From Arthrobacter echini (GTDB lineage Bacteria > Actinomycetota > Actinomycetes > Actinomycetales > Micrococcaceae), in assembly GCF_004803505.1 (NCBI RefSeq), contig NZ_SSWH01000001.1:372001-436000 (forward strand): a stretch of DNA of 64,000 nucleotides. Reading direction: 5' to 3'. Under the pieces are notes generated by a model that had not been told where the DNA came from, did no database searches, and saw only the letters and a program-made list of their open reading frames with translations. Every line of letters starts with the position of its first letter. Position 1 is the stretch's first letter. Both the position numbers and the translations under genes were made by a program. This document shows, piece by piece, positions 9,168 to 16,937 of the stretch.

Positions 9168-9617
9168 ATGAGCCGACACCGTGCAGGCGGGACGACCCGC
9201 CTTCCACGTCGGTTGCGGTTCCTGGCGAAGCTCCTGGTCGCCGTCGTCGTCCTCACCCTGGTGCCCACGGTCGCGCAGGCCGCGTTCTCCAACAGGGAGG
9301 CCGGCAGCACGGTCCTGGGGACGTACAACATCCCCACGCCCACCGGCGTCGACGCCTCGTACACCTGCTCCACGTCCTCACGCCGGTCGGCCACGGTGAC
9401 GGTCAGGGACTTCACCGCGGTGGCACGCGCCACCGGGTACACCGTGACGCTCACCGCCCCGGATCGAAAGGTCCAGACCGTCGAGCTGGCCGCCTCGAAA
9501 CGGGCGACGACGCTCTCCGTCGCGTCCACCACCAGCGGCAAGTACGTGCTGTCCGTCCGGGCCAACGTCGGATCCTGGACAGGGAAGGATCCGGCGGTCT
9601 TCTCGTTCACCTGCTGA
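9168..9617 (+). CDS. Small secreted β-rich protein of the TasA/SipW locus
   Basis: 149 residues. The signal peptide has an Arg-rich N-region, hydrophobic FLAKLLVAVVVLTLVPTVAQA and an Ala-rich cleavage region. It is followed by AFSNREAGSTVLGTYNIP, the start seen in SipW-processed proteins. The mature part reads like one fibronectin-III/Ig-type β-sandwich with two cysteines (YTCST near the start and the terminal FTC) that could bridge. It is 75 bases downstream of the TasA-like gene and its stop abuts the stop of the convergent response regulator (TGATCA). Exact function unknown. Confidence 0.65.
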   Translation: MSRHRAGGTTRLPRRLRFLAKLLVAVVVLTLVPTVAQAAFSNREAGSTVLGTYNIPTPTGVDASYTCSTSSRRSATVTVRDFTAVARATGYTVTLTAPDRKVQTVELAASKRATTLSVASTTSGKYVLSVRANVGSWTGKDPAVFSFTC

Positions 9618-10325
9618 TCAGTGCATCGGGCCCGGCACGACGATGCCGTTCTCGTAGGCGAACACCACGGCCTGCACGCGGTCACGCAGGTCGAGTTTCG
9701 TGAGGATCCGCCGGACGTGTGTCTTGATGGTCGCCTCGGACACGAAGAACCTCGCCGCCAGCTCGGCGTTGGACAGGCCACCGGCGATCGCCTCCAGCAC
9801 TTCCCTCTCCCGGGGCGTGAGCTCGGCCAGGCGTGGATCCCGGATGGTCGATGCAGTCGGTGGAAGGGATCTGACGTAGGTCTCGAGCAACCGCTGAGTC
9901 ACGCGGGGGGCGACGACGGCATCGCCGCTGGCCACGACGCGCACGGCACGGACCAGTTCCTCGGGCGCCACGTCCTTCAGCAGGAACGCCGACGCACCGG
10001 CCTGCAGACCGGCGAAGGCGTACTCGTCCAGGTCGAAGGTCGTCAGGATGATGATGCGCGAGCAGGAGCCCGCCGCGGTGATCTGCCGGGTGGCCTCGAT
10101 CCCGTCGCCCCGCGGCATCCGCACGTCCATGAGGACGACGTCGGGGCAGAGCTGTGCGGAGAGACCCACCGCCTCCTCCCCCGTGGACGCCTCGCCGGCG
10201 ATCCGAAGATCCGGCTCACCCTCGAGGATGAGTCTGAAGCCCATCCTCAGCAGCGGCTGGTCGTCAGCGAGCAGCACCCTGATCGGCGTGGCTGCTGTGG
10301 CCTGCATGCTCTCCTGCGCGCTCAT
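9618..10325 (-). CDS. NarL/LuxR-family two-component response regulator
   Basis: 235 residues. Receiver domain (about 15–130) with acidic pocket DD (21–22), phospho-acceptor Asp67 (VVLMDVRMP) and the conserved Lys of LLKD. C-terminal LuxR helix-turn-helix (LTPREREVLEAIAGGLSNAELAARFFVSEATIKTHV split around the turn). The start overlaps the end of the sensor kinase by 62 bases; ATG 10307 is an alternative start. It acts with the adjacent kinase and probably controls the ABC transporter just upstream; the target is inference. Confidence 0.92.
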   Translation of the reverse strand: MSAQESMQATAATPIRVLLADDQPLLRMGFRLILEGEPDLRIAGEASTGEEAVGLSAQLCPDVVLMDVRMPRGDGIEATRQITAAGSCSRIIILTTFDLDEYAFAGLQAGASAFLLKDVAPEELVRAVRVVASGDAVVAPRVTQRLLETYVRSLPPTASTIRDPRLAELTPREREVLEAIAGGLSNAELAARFFVSEATIKTHVRRILTKLDLRDRVQAVVFAYENGIVVPGPMH

Positions 10326-11586
10326 CCTTCTCGTTCCCCCGTTGGTTCCCCGACCCGGCGTCGGGGACGCTCAGACGCACCTCCACGATCCAGCCGCCCG
10401 AGGCACGCCGGCCGCACTCCACGGAGCCCGCGTAGATCGCCGCGCGTTCGCGTATGCCCGCCAGACCCCGACCCGAGCCGAGCGGGACCACCGGCTCCAT
10501 GGCGCTCGCGCCGTCGTCCACCACGCGCAGTGTGACGGCGTCGCCGACCCTGATGATCGAGATGTCCACCAGCGTAACGCCGTTGCCGTAGCGCAGGACG
10601 TTAGTGAGCGATTCCTGGAGGATCCGGTACACGGTGAGCTGGAAGGCGGGATCCTCCGGCAGGCGCGGACCGCTGGTCGTGACGCGGAGCGGGAGACCCG
10701 CCGCACGGAAACCCTCCAGGAGCTGGGCCATCGAGCTCGAGGCCGGTAGCGGGGACAGTGCCTCGTCGGCCGCCTCGGGCCGGAGGACGCCGAGGACCCG
10801 ACGCATGTCGGCGATCGCGGTGCGTCCCGTGGTGGAGAGCTCACCCAGCACGTCTTCCGCGCGCTCGGGGTTGCGCTTCATGACGACGGCGGCGCCGTCG
10901 GACAGGGCGACCATGACCGTGAGCGAGTGCGCGACGACGTCGTGCATCTCCCGGGCGATACGGTTGCGTTCCCCTGCCGACGCCAGTTCCGCGTTGCGCG
11001 CTGCCCACTCACGTAGTTCACGCTCGTGCTCGCGATCGCGCCTCACGGTCACGCCGACGCCGACAGCGATGGCCAGGAACATCACGATGAAGGCGCTGAG
11101 GAGCCAGCGCACACCGGGGGCGTCGGCGAAGATCTCGACCGGCAGGACGAACAGGGCGCCCACGGAGACGATCACGGTGGAACCGGCCGCGATCAGCGCT
11201 GTCCGCAGCGGATATGCGGCAGCGACGGAGTACAGCGCGAAGGCCGTTGCGACACCGCTGCCCCCGCCCTCCGTGCCGATGCTGACGGCGTTGTCGAGGA
11301 CGGTGGTGACCACCAGCACCAGCAGGGGCCGGTCACGTCGGAGGACGAGCGCACCGCCTGCCAGCGCACCACCGATCAGGGCACCCCAGTCGCCGTCGTC
11401 GATCACGAGGAACAGGGCGTTCGGGAGGGTCAAGAAGGTGAAGACCAGGATGACGACGGCGTCCGTGGCGCGCGGATGACTGCGGAAGAACCGCCGGACA
11501 GGACCCAGCCTGCGGGCATTGAGCTCGGTGAAGGAGACCGCGGCGGGTTGCTCCGCGGCCTCCTTCAGCACGGCTGTGGCATGCAC
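10264..11586 (-). CDS. Sensor histidine kinase (HisKA_3 type)
   Basis: 440 residues. About four to six membrane helices fill residues 42–180. The dimerisation/phospho-acceptor helix has EMHDVVAHSL with His215. The C-terminal HATPase_c domain includes the ALTNVLRYGN-like N-box (ESLTNVLRYGNGV) and the G-box GSGRGLAGIRERA. Typical of kinases that signal to NarL/LuxR regulators and often govern ABC transporters of the BceAB/drug type. Operon order is ATPase–permease–kinase–regulator, with only 33 bases between the permease stop and the kinase start. Confidence 0.92.
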   Translation of the reverse strand: MHATAVLKEAAEQPAAVSFTELNARRLGPVRRFFRSHPRATDAVVILVFTFLTLPNALFLVIDDGDWGALIGGALAGGALVLRRDRPLLVLVVTTVLDNAVSIGTEGGGSGVATAFALYSVAAAYPLRTALIAAGSTVIVSVGALFVLPVEIFADAPGVRWLLSAFIVMFLAIAVGVGVTVRRDREHERELREWAARNAELASAGERNRIAREMHDVVAHSLTVMVALSDGAAVVMKRNPERAEDVLGELSTTGRTAIADMRRVLGVLRPEAADEALSPLPASSSMAQLLEGFRAAGLPLRVTTSGPRLPEDPAFQLTVYRILQESLTNVLRYGNGVTLVDISIIRVGDAVTLRVVDDGASAMEPVVPLGSGRGLAGIRERAAIYAGSVECGRRASGGWIVEVRLSVPDAGSGNQRGNEKDERAGEHAGHSSHADQGAAR

Positions 11587-11619
11587 GGCGGTGGTACCCC
11601 GGGATCAGCTCAGGAGCGC

Positions 11620-12507
11620 CTAGATGTCCCGCTTCTTGGCGACGAGCAGGGCCACGATCAGGAGTCCGAGCGCCCACGCCGCCATGACGAGCCCGCCCTC
11701 CCACTGCGTGAGATCGTCGTCCATGATCTCGATGGCCACCAACTGTGTTCCTGCGAAGGACGGCAGGAAACGTGCCGCGTCCATAACCCAGTCGGCCAGA
11801 CCCGAGAGCAACTGGACGATCAGCGGCAGCACGAAGAAGATGCCGACGGCCGTGACGACGCCGCCTGCCGTGTTGCGCAGCAGGATGCCGATGGCCATGG
11901 AGAGGACCGCGACGAGCGCGAGGTAGGTGCCGGTGTTGATGATGCTCGGGAAGACGCCGTCCTCCGTGATCGCGAAGTCGATGTTCTCGCCGGCCAGGAT
12001 CGGCTGGGCGATCAGATAGGAGAGCAGGGCACTGCCGAAGCCCACGAGGAACGCGATGACGGCGGCGACGATGACCTTCCCGAGCAGGGCCGGTGTGCGC
12101 CTGGGGACGGCGACCATGGTGGAGCGGATCATGCCCGTGGTCCATTCGGAGGTGATCAGCACCACGGCCAGGGCAGCGATGAGCAGCTGGCCGAAGACCA
12201 GGCCCGACGAGGGCGCCGTGAATGCGTCGAAGCCCGGGCTGCCCGGCCCCTCGGCGGGCGGACGGAACTCGGCCGGGAAGTCCGGATCGTTGAGTGCGTC
12301 CGCGGTGATCGATACGCTCCACGCGAAGAGCGCAGCGAGGCCCACCATCACCACGACCGTGCAGACGATGAGGATGACGGTCGAGGGAACCGTGGTGACC
12401 TTGATCCACTCGGACTTCAGCACCCGGCCGAAGGTGACGCCGGATCCCGTGGTGCTCTCCTGCCGCGGCCGTCGCTGGGCGGGGGCGGGCTGGGTCGATG
12501 TCGCCAT
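11620..12507 (-). CDS. ABC-2 type transporter permease
   Basis: 295 residues from ATG 12507. The N-terminal cytosolic stretch is Gln/Pro-rich, then about six membrane helices, starting near VILIVCTVVVMVGLAALFAW. A large extracytosolic loop follows helix 1, and the conserved ITSEWTTGMIRSTMVAVPRR cytosolic coupling segment typical of ABC-2 permeases is present. It follows its ATPase by two bases. Substrate unknown; the coupled two-component system suggests an inducible efflux or lipid/peptide-stress function. Confidence 0.88.
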   Translation of the reverse strand: MATSTQPAPAQRRPRQESTTGSGVTFGRVLKSEWIKVTTVPSTVILIVCTVVVMVGLAALFAWSVSITADALNDPDFPAEFRPPAEGPGSPGFDAFTAPSSGLVFGQLLIAALAVVLITSEWTTGMIRSTMVAVPRRTPALLGKVIVAAVIAFLVGFGSALLSYLIAQPILAGENIDFAITEDGVFPSIINTGTYLALVAVLSMAIGILLRNTAGGVVTAVGIFFVLPLIVQLLSGLADWVMDAARFLPSFAGTQLVAIEIMDDDLTQWEGGLVMAAWALGLLIVALLVAKKRDI

Positions 12508-12509
12508 GA

Positions 12510-13511
12510 TCAGCGTCCTTTCACTGTGGTGGGTGCCTGCGGGGCCGGGTCCTGGGTGCCGGCGAGGTCGGGGTCTGCGAACACGTCCCCGATCGGACCT
12601 GCCGCCGGGTCCCCGGAGTGGTACTCGACCTCGCCCTGGGTGAGCTGCATGTAGGCGTCCTCGAGGGACACCTGGATGGGGGTCAGCTCGTAGATCAGCA
12701 CCTTGTCCCGCAGGGCGATCTCGGCGATCCGGCGCGGCTCCACCCCGATGACCTCGACCAGTTCGGGTTCGAGGACCTGCGAGGTCACGCCGTCGCCGGC
12801 CAGACTGCCGAGCAGATCCTGCGGGCGATCGGCCCGTACGCGCACACGGACCGTGCCCTGCCCGTCGATGACTGACTGGATGGGCGCGTCGGCGATGATG
12901 CGTCCGCGACCGATGACGATCAGGTGATCCGCGGTCTGCGCCATCTCCGACATCAGGTGCGAGGACAGGAAGACCGTGCGGCCCTCCGACGCGAGTCCCC
13001 TGGCTAGGTGCCTGACCCACTGCACACCCTCGGGGTCGAGTCCGTTGACCGGCTCGTCGAGGATGACGGTGTGCGGATCGCCCAGCAGGGCGACGGCGAT
13101 GCCGAGCCGCTGCCCCATCCCGAGGGAGAATCCGCCCACGCGCTTCTTCGCCACCGGGCCGAGACCCGTGAGATCGATGACCTCCTTCACGCGGCTGTTC
13201 GGGATGCCGTGCGTGGCCGCCATGGCGCGCAGGTGGTTGTAGGCGGAGCGCTTGGTATGGACGGCCTTGGCGTCCAGCAGCGCGCCGACCTCGCGCAGCG
13301 GGGCCCGGTGCCGGGCGTAGGGTGCCCCGTTGACCGTGACATGGCCACCGCTCGGGTTGTCGAGGCCGACGATCATGCGCATGGTCGTGGACTTGCCCGC
13401 GCCGTTCGGGCCGAGGAAGCCGGTCACCTTCCCCGGCTGCACGGTGAAGGTGACGGCGTCCACGGCTGTTTTCGCGCCGTATCGCTTGGAGAGGGCCTGG
13501 GCCTCGATCAT
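12510..13511 (-). CDS. ABC transporter ATP-binding protein
   Basis: 333 residues from ATG 13511, preceded by GAAGGAAC; the longer frame to 13538 is not needed. Walker A FLGPNGAGKST, signature FSLGMGQRLGIA, Walker B VILDEPVNGLDPEG and the switch His of FLSSHLMSEM are all present. The ~100-residue C-terminal extension is common in ABC-2 exporters. First gene of the ATPase–permease–kinase–regulator operon. Confidence 0.92.
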   Translation of the reverse strand: MIEAQALSKRYGAKTAVDAVTFTVQPGKVTGFLGPNGAGKSTTMRMIVGLDNPSGGHVTVNGAPYARHRAPLREVGALLDAKAVHTKRSAYNHLRAMAATHGIPNSRVKEVIDLTGLGPVAKKRVGGFSLGMGQRLGIAVALLGDPHTVILDEPVNGLDPEGVQWVRHLARGLASEGRTVFLSSHLMSEMAQTADHLIVIGRGRIIADAPIQSVIDGQGTVRVRVRADRPQDLLGSLAGDGVTSQVLEPELVEVIGVEPRRIAEIALRDKVLIYELTPIQVSLEDAYMQLTQGEVEYHSGDPAAGPIGDVFADPDLAGTQDPAPQAPTTVKGR

Positions 13512-13676
13512 GGGAAGTTCCTTCGGTCTCGTCAGCACGCGGGGTCCCCGCTGATGGGTGTTCCTGTCAACACTAGGCCCGCCGAAGGCGGCTGTAACCG
13601 ACCCCAGGGCTGATTCCCGCCCGTGGCGCCGTACCCCTTCAGGAGGACGGCGGTGGCTCTCGGATGGCCCGGAGAA

Positions 13677-14555
13677 CTACCGCGAGCTGATCGAGGCGAA
13701 CTTCCGGATGCACAGCGGTACGAAGACGACCAGCAGCACCACGACGCCGACCAGGACCGTCGGGAGCGCGTTCTGCATGGGCCAGGCATCCGGCACGGGC
13801 ACGGAGCCCGTGTTGCCGAACAGTTCGCGTACCGCCTGCACGAGCGCGGAGACCGGATTCCAGTTCGCGAACGTCTCGAGCGGACCCGGGAGAGTCTGCG
13901 GCTGCACGAATGCGTTCGAGATGAAGGTCAGCGGGAACAGGATGATGAAGGTCGCGTTGTTGATGACCTCCGGGGATCTCACCGACATGCCGAGCAGTGC
14001 CATGACCCAGCTGAAGGCATAGGAGAACAGCAGCAGGAGCACGATACCGGCCAGAGCACTCCCGGCGTCGGTGGTCACGCGCCACCCCACCAGGAAGCCG
14101 GTGCCCATCATGATCACGACCGAGAGCGTGTTGAGGACGAGGTCGCTGTTGGTGCGGCCGATCAACACCGCCGAGGAACTCATGGGCAGCGTCCTGAAGC
14201 GGTCGATGATGCCGTCCTTGAGATCCTGGGCCATTGCCGACCCCGAGAACGTGGACCCGAAGATCACGGTCTGGGCGAAGATGCCCGCCATGAGGTACTG
14301 CGTGTAGTCACTGCCCGCCACCTGGATGGATCCACCGTAGATCTGGCTGAAGAGCAGCACGAACATGATCGGCTGGAGGACCGCGAAGACCAGCATGTCC
14401 GGCGACCGCTTGAGCTTGGTGAGATTCCGCCGGGTCACGATCCACCCGTCGGAGAGCCACAGAGTGACGGTGGAGGACGCCTCCGCAGGCGGCCCGTCCG
14501 ACGCCGTGGCCGGTCGATCGACGGACCGCCGGCCTCCCGGGGCCCTGACGCTCAT
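13677..14555 (-). CDS. DrrB-like ABC-2 transporter permease
   Basis: 292 residues with six predicted membrane helices. The N-terminal cytosolic segment TLWLSDGWIVTRRNLTKLKRSPDML precedes helix 1 (VFAVLQPIMFVLLF). It contains the FxxxFSGSAMAQDLKDGIIDRFRTLPMS coupling region typical of daunorubicin-resistance (DrrB) permeases. It overlaps its ATPase gene by 4 bases. Probably a hydrophobic-compound or lipid exporter; substrate not predictable. Confidence 0.88.
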   Translation of the reverse strand: MSVRAPGGRRSVDRPATASDGPPAEASSTVTLWLSDGWIVTRRNLTKLKRSPDMLVFAVLQPIMFVLLFSQIYGGSIQVAGSDYTQYLMAGIFAQTVIFGSTFSGSAMAQDLKDGIIDRFRTLPMSSSAVLIGRTNSDLVLNTLSVVIMMGTGFLVGWRVTTDAGSALAGIVLLLLFSYAFSWVMALLGMSVRSPEVINNATFIILFPLTFISNAFVQPQTLPGPLETFANWNPVSALVQAVRELFGNTGSVPVPDAWPMQNALPTVLVGVVVLLVVFVPLCIRKFASISSR

Positions 14556-15577
14556 GCCGCCGTCTCCGTCCCGGCCGCCGACGTCCTGCCGTTCCTACTG
14601 CCTCCGGGATCCGCGGCGACCGCGGCATCGTCGGCGCTGCGTCCGGTGAGCCTGAGGAAGACGTCGTCGAGGCTCGGGCGCCGCATACCGGCGTCGTGCA
14701 GGTCGATGCCGGCCTCCCCCAGATCGGCGAGGATGAGTTGCAGTGCCCGCGGCCCGTCGCTGACGGCGACCTCGATGCTGCGGCCGTCGTCATCGGCGAC
14801 GGGATCGCCCTCACCATGGCGGCCGAGGATGTCCCGCGCGACGGAAGCATCAGCGGGATCAACCACGGAGACCACAGCGCGGTGCCCGCCGATCTGTGCC
14901 TTGAGCTCGTCCGACGTGCCTTCGGCAATGGCCCTGCCTCCGTCGATCACCACGATGTCGTCGGAGAGCTGGTCGGCCTCCTCCAGGTACTGCGTGGTCA
15001 GCAGCAGCGTGGTCCCGTCCCGGACGAGATCCTTGATGATGCCCCAGAGAGAGATCCTGCTCCTGGGATCCAGTCCTGTGGTCGGTTCGTCCAGGAAGAG
15101 GATCTTCGGCTTGATGACGAGCGCTCCGGCCAGGTCGATGCGCCGCCGCATACCTCCGGAGAAGCCCTTCACCGGACGATTGCCGGCCTCCGTGAGTTCG
15201 AACTGGTCGATCAGTTCCCGTGCCCGGCGCCTGGACGCTGCAGCGCTGAGATGGTAAAGCCGTCCCACCATGTCGAGGTTCTCGAAGCCCGTCAGATTCT
15301 CGTCGACGGCCGAGTACTGGCCGGAGACACCGATGATCCGCCGGACCGCCCCGGGATCGCCCACGACGTCGATGCCGTCCACGCGAGCGGTACCGGCTGT
15401 CGGCCGGATGAGGGTGGTGAGGATCTTCACCACCGTGGTCTTGCCCGCCCCGTTCGGGCCCAGCAGCGCCTTGACCGTACCCTGGGGGACGGTGAGATCC
15501 ATGCTGTCGAGGGCATGGACGGGTCCGCTCTTGGACGAATAGGTCTTCTGCAGACCCTCCGCCTCGATGATCGCCAT
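14552..15577 (-). CDS. DrrA-like ABC transporter ATP-binding protein
   Basis: 341 residues. Walker A LLGPNGAGKTT, signature FSGGMRRRIDLAGAL, Walker B LFLDEPTTGLDPRSR and LTTQYLEEADQL mark it as a DrrA-type ATPase. The C-terminal third carries the regulatory domain usual for the family (…LRRPSLDDVFLRLTGR). Forms a two-gene operon with the permease at 13677–14555. Independent of the neighbouring two-component-linked transporter. Confidence 0.92.
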   Translation of the reverse strand: MAIIEAEGLQKTYSSKSGPVHALDSMDLTVPQGTVKALLGPNGAGKTTVVKILTTLIRPTAGTARVDGIDVVGDPGAVRRIIGVSGQYSAVDENLTGFENLDMVGRLYHLSAAASRRRARELIDQFELTEAGNRPVKGFSGGMRRRIDLAGALVIKPKILFLDEPTTGLDPRSRISLWGIIKDLVRDGTTLLLTTQYLEEADQLSDDIVVIDGGRAIAEGTSDELKAQIGGHRAVVSVVDPADASVARDILGRHGEGDPVADDDGRSIEVAVSDGPRALQLILADLGEAGIDLHDAGMRRPSLDDVFLRLTGRSADDAAVAADPGGSRNGRTSAAGTETAA

Positions 15578-15609
15578 GCCTCAAGGGTAGGGCTGCGGGG
15601 ACGTCAGAC

Positions 15610-16830
15610 CTAGGACTTCTCGTCGGTGACCACCCGTATCGCTCCGGTCGACGTCGACCGCTCCCGGGCAGCCGGGGCGACGAGGAACGACGCGAGCACT
15701 GCGACGCCGACCGCGAGCAGGGCCGAGCGGATACCGACGAGGTCCCCGAGGAAGCCGAGCAGCGGCGGCCCGGCCAGGAACGCGGTGTAGCCGACCGTGG
15801 AGACGACCGAGACCCGGGCGGCCGCGCGCTCGGGATCATCCGCTGCGGCTGACATGCCCATGGGGAAACCGAGCGCTGCTCCCGCACCCCAGAGGACGGC
15901 GCCGGCTGCGGCCAGGAGCGCATTCGGTGCGGTGACGAACAGGACGAGCCCTACGAGCGAGGAGCCCAGGCTCGCCTGGAGGACACGCACCCGGCCGAAA
16001 CGGTCGATCACGGGGCCTCCGACGAAGCGCACCAGCGTCATCGCCGCGACGAAGACCGCGAACATGATGGCACCGGTGCTCTCGGTGGTTCCGAGTCCGT
16101 CGACGCTCGCCTTCGCCACCCAGTCGTTCGCGGCTCCCTCGGTGAGTGCCGCTCCGAGTACCACGAGACCCAGCAGTAGCGTGCGTGATTCCCCCCACGC
16201 GCCGAATCTCCCGGCGCGGTCCCGGTCGGGTTCCGGACCGGAGGAGCTGGAGTCCGATGACGCCCGCTCGGGCAGGAAGGAGCGCGGGACCCACAGCGAG
16301 ACGGTGAGGCTGAGGACGGTGACGACGACGAGATGCGCGGAGAAGGAGACCTCCAGTGCCGACAGACCCGCTCCGACCAGCGCCCCCACGAAGGCTCCGC
16401 CACTGAACGCGGCGTGGAAGCGCGGCAGGATGGTCCTGTTCAGCAGCCGCTCCACCGCGGCACCCTCGATGTTCTGCCCCACGTCCCACAGCGCGATCCC
16501 GCAGCCGAACAGGAACAGACCCGCAGCCACCACGGGCACGGAGACCAGGGCCAGCCCGAGCGCCACGGCGCTCGCGCCGGCAGCTGCCACGGTCCCGCCG
16601 ATGCGTACCGTGTTCGCCGTGCCGAAGCGTGCAGCGATGGCGCCCGCGAGCGGGAGGGAGATGACCGATCCGACAGCCGCCACCAGTAACAGCCCGCCCG
16701 TCTGGCCGGCGCCGAGTCCCAGCGTGCTCGACGCGGCCGGGATCCTCGAGGCCCAACTCGCGAAGACCAGGCCATTGAGCCCGAAGATGGCATAGGTGGC
16801 GATCGTGGCGGCGTGCACGGCTGGTTTCAC
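15610..16830 (-). CDS. Major facilitator superfamily transporter
   Basis: 406 residues with 12 hydrophobic helices in two halves separated by a polar Ser/Pro/Asp-rich loop (about residues 190–212). The first helices contain GLNGLVFASWASRIP and the conserved inter-helix motif GAIAARFGTANTVR. The second half repeats it as GGPVIDRFGRVRVL. This is the fucose-permease/YbjJ-like branch of MFS. Substrate unknown. It lies 107 bases downstream of the ABC-F gene, separated by a near-perfect hairpin. Confidence 0.85.
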   Translation of the reverse strand: MKPAVHAATIATYAIFGLNGLVFASWASRIPAASSTLGLGAGQTGGLLLVAAVGSVISLPLAGAIAARFGTANTVRIGGTVAAAGASAVALGLALVSVPVVAAGLFLFGCGIALWDVGQNIEGAAVERLLNRTILPRFHAAFSGGAFVGALVGAGLSALEVSFSAHLVVVTVLSLTVSLWVPRSFLPERASSDSSSSGPEPDRDRAGRFGAWGESRTLLLGLVVLGAALTEGAANDWVAKASVDGLGTTESTGAIMFAVFVAAMTLVRFVGGPVIDRFGRVRVLQASLGSSLVGLVLFVTAPNALLAAAGAVLWGAGAALGFPMGMSAAADDPERAAARVSVVSTVGYTAFLAGPPLLGFLGDLVGIRSALLAVGVAVLASFLVAPAARERSTSTGAIRVVTDEKS

Positions 16831-16880
16831 TCCTCAACCGTAGGCTCGCGGCACCACGTCCCCCAATCGAGCTTCCTCTG

Positions 16881-16911
16881 CAGGGTTATCCACCGATTGT
16901 GGACAACCCTG
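16881..16911. promoter_or_regulatory. Inverted pair of DnaA-box-like sites between ABC-F and MFS genes
   Basis: CAGGGTTATCCAC (16881–16893) and GTGGACAACCCTG (16899–16911) form a 13-bp inverted repeat with a single mismatch and a 5-base loop. One arm reads TTATCCACC (one mismatch to the DnaA box); the other, on the opposite strand, is TTGTCCACA exactly (16898–16906). It could equally fold as a transcription terminator for the ABC-F gene, though no U-tract follows. Confidence 0.5.
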
Positions 16912-16937
16912 TGGAGAGTGTGTGGACGAACATCCGG

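Noticed and set aside
11026-12654. Long (542-codon) open frame on the + strand opposite the histidine kinase and ABC permease
   Set aside because: Asp/Gly/His/Arg-rich mirror of well-identified genes on the other strand; typical antisense frame in high-GC DNA.
13565-13570. TTGACA on the minus strand as a -35 element for the ABC ATPase operon
   Set aside because: No matching -10 at a proper distance; may be chance.
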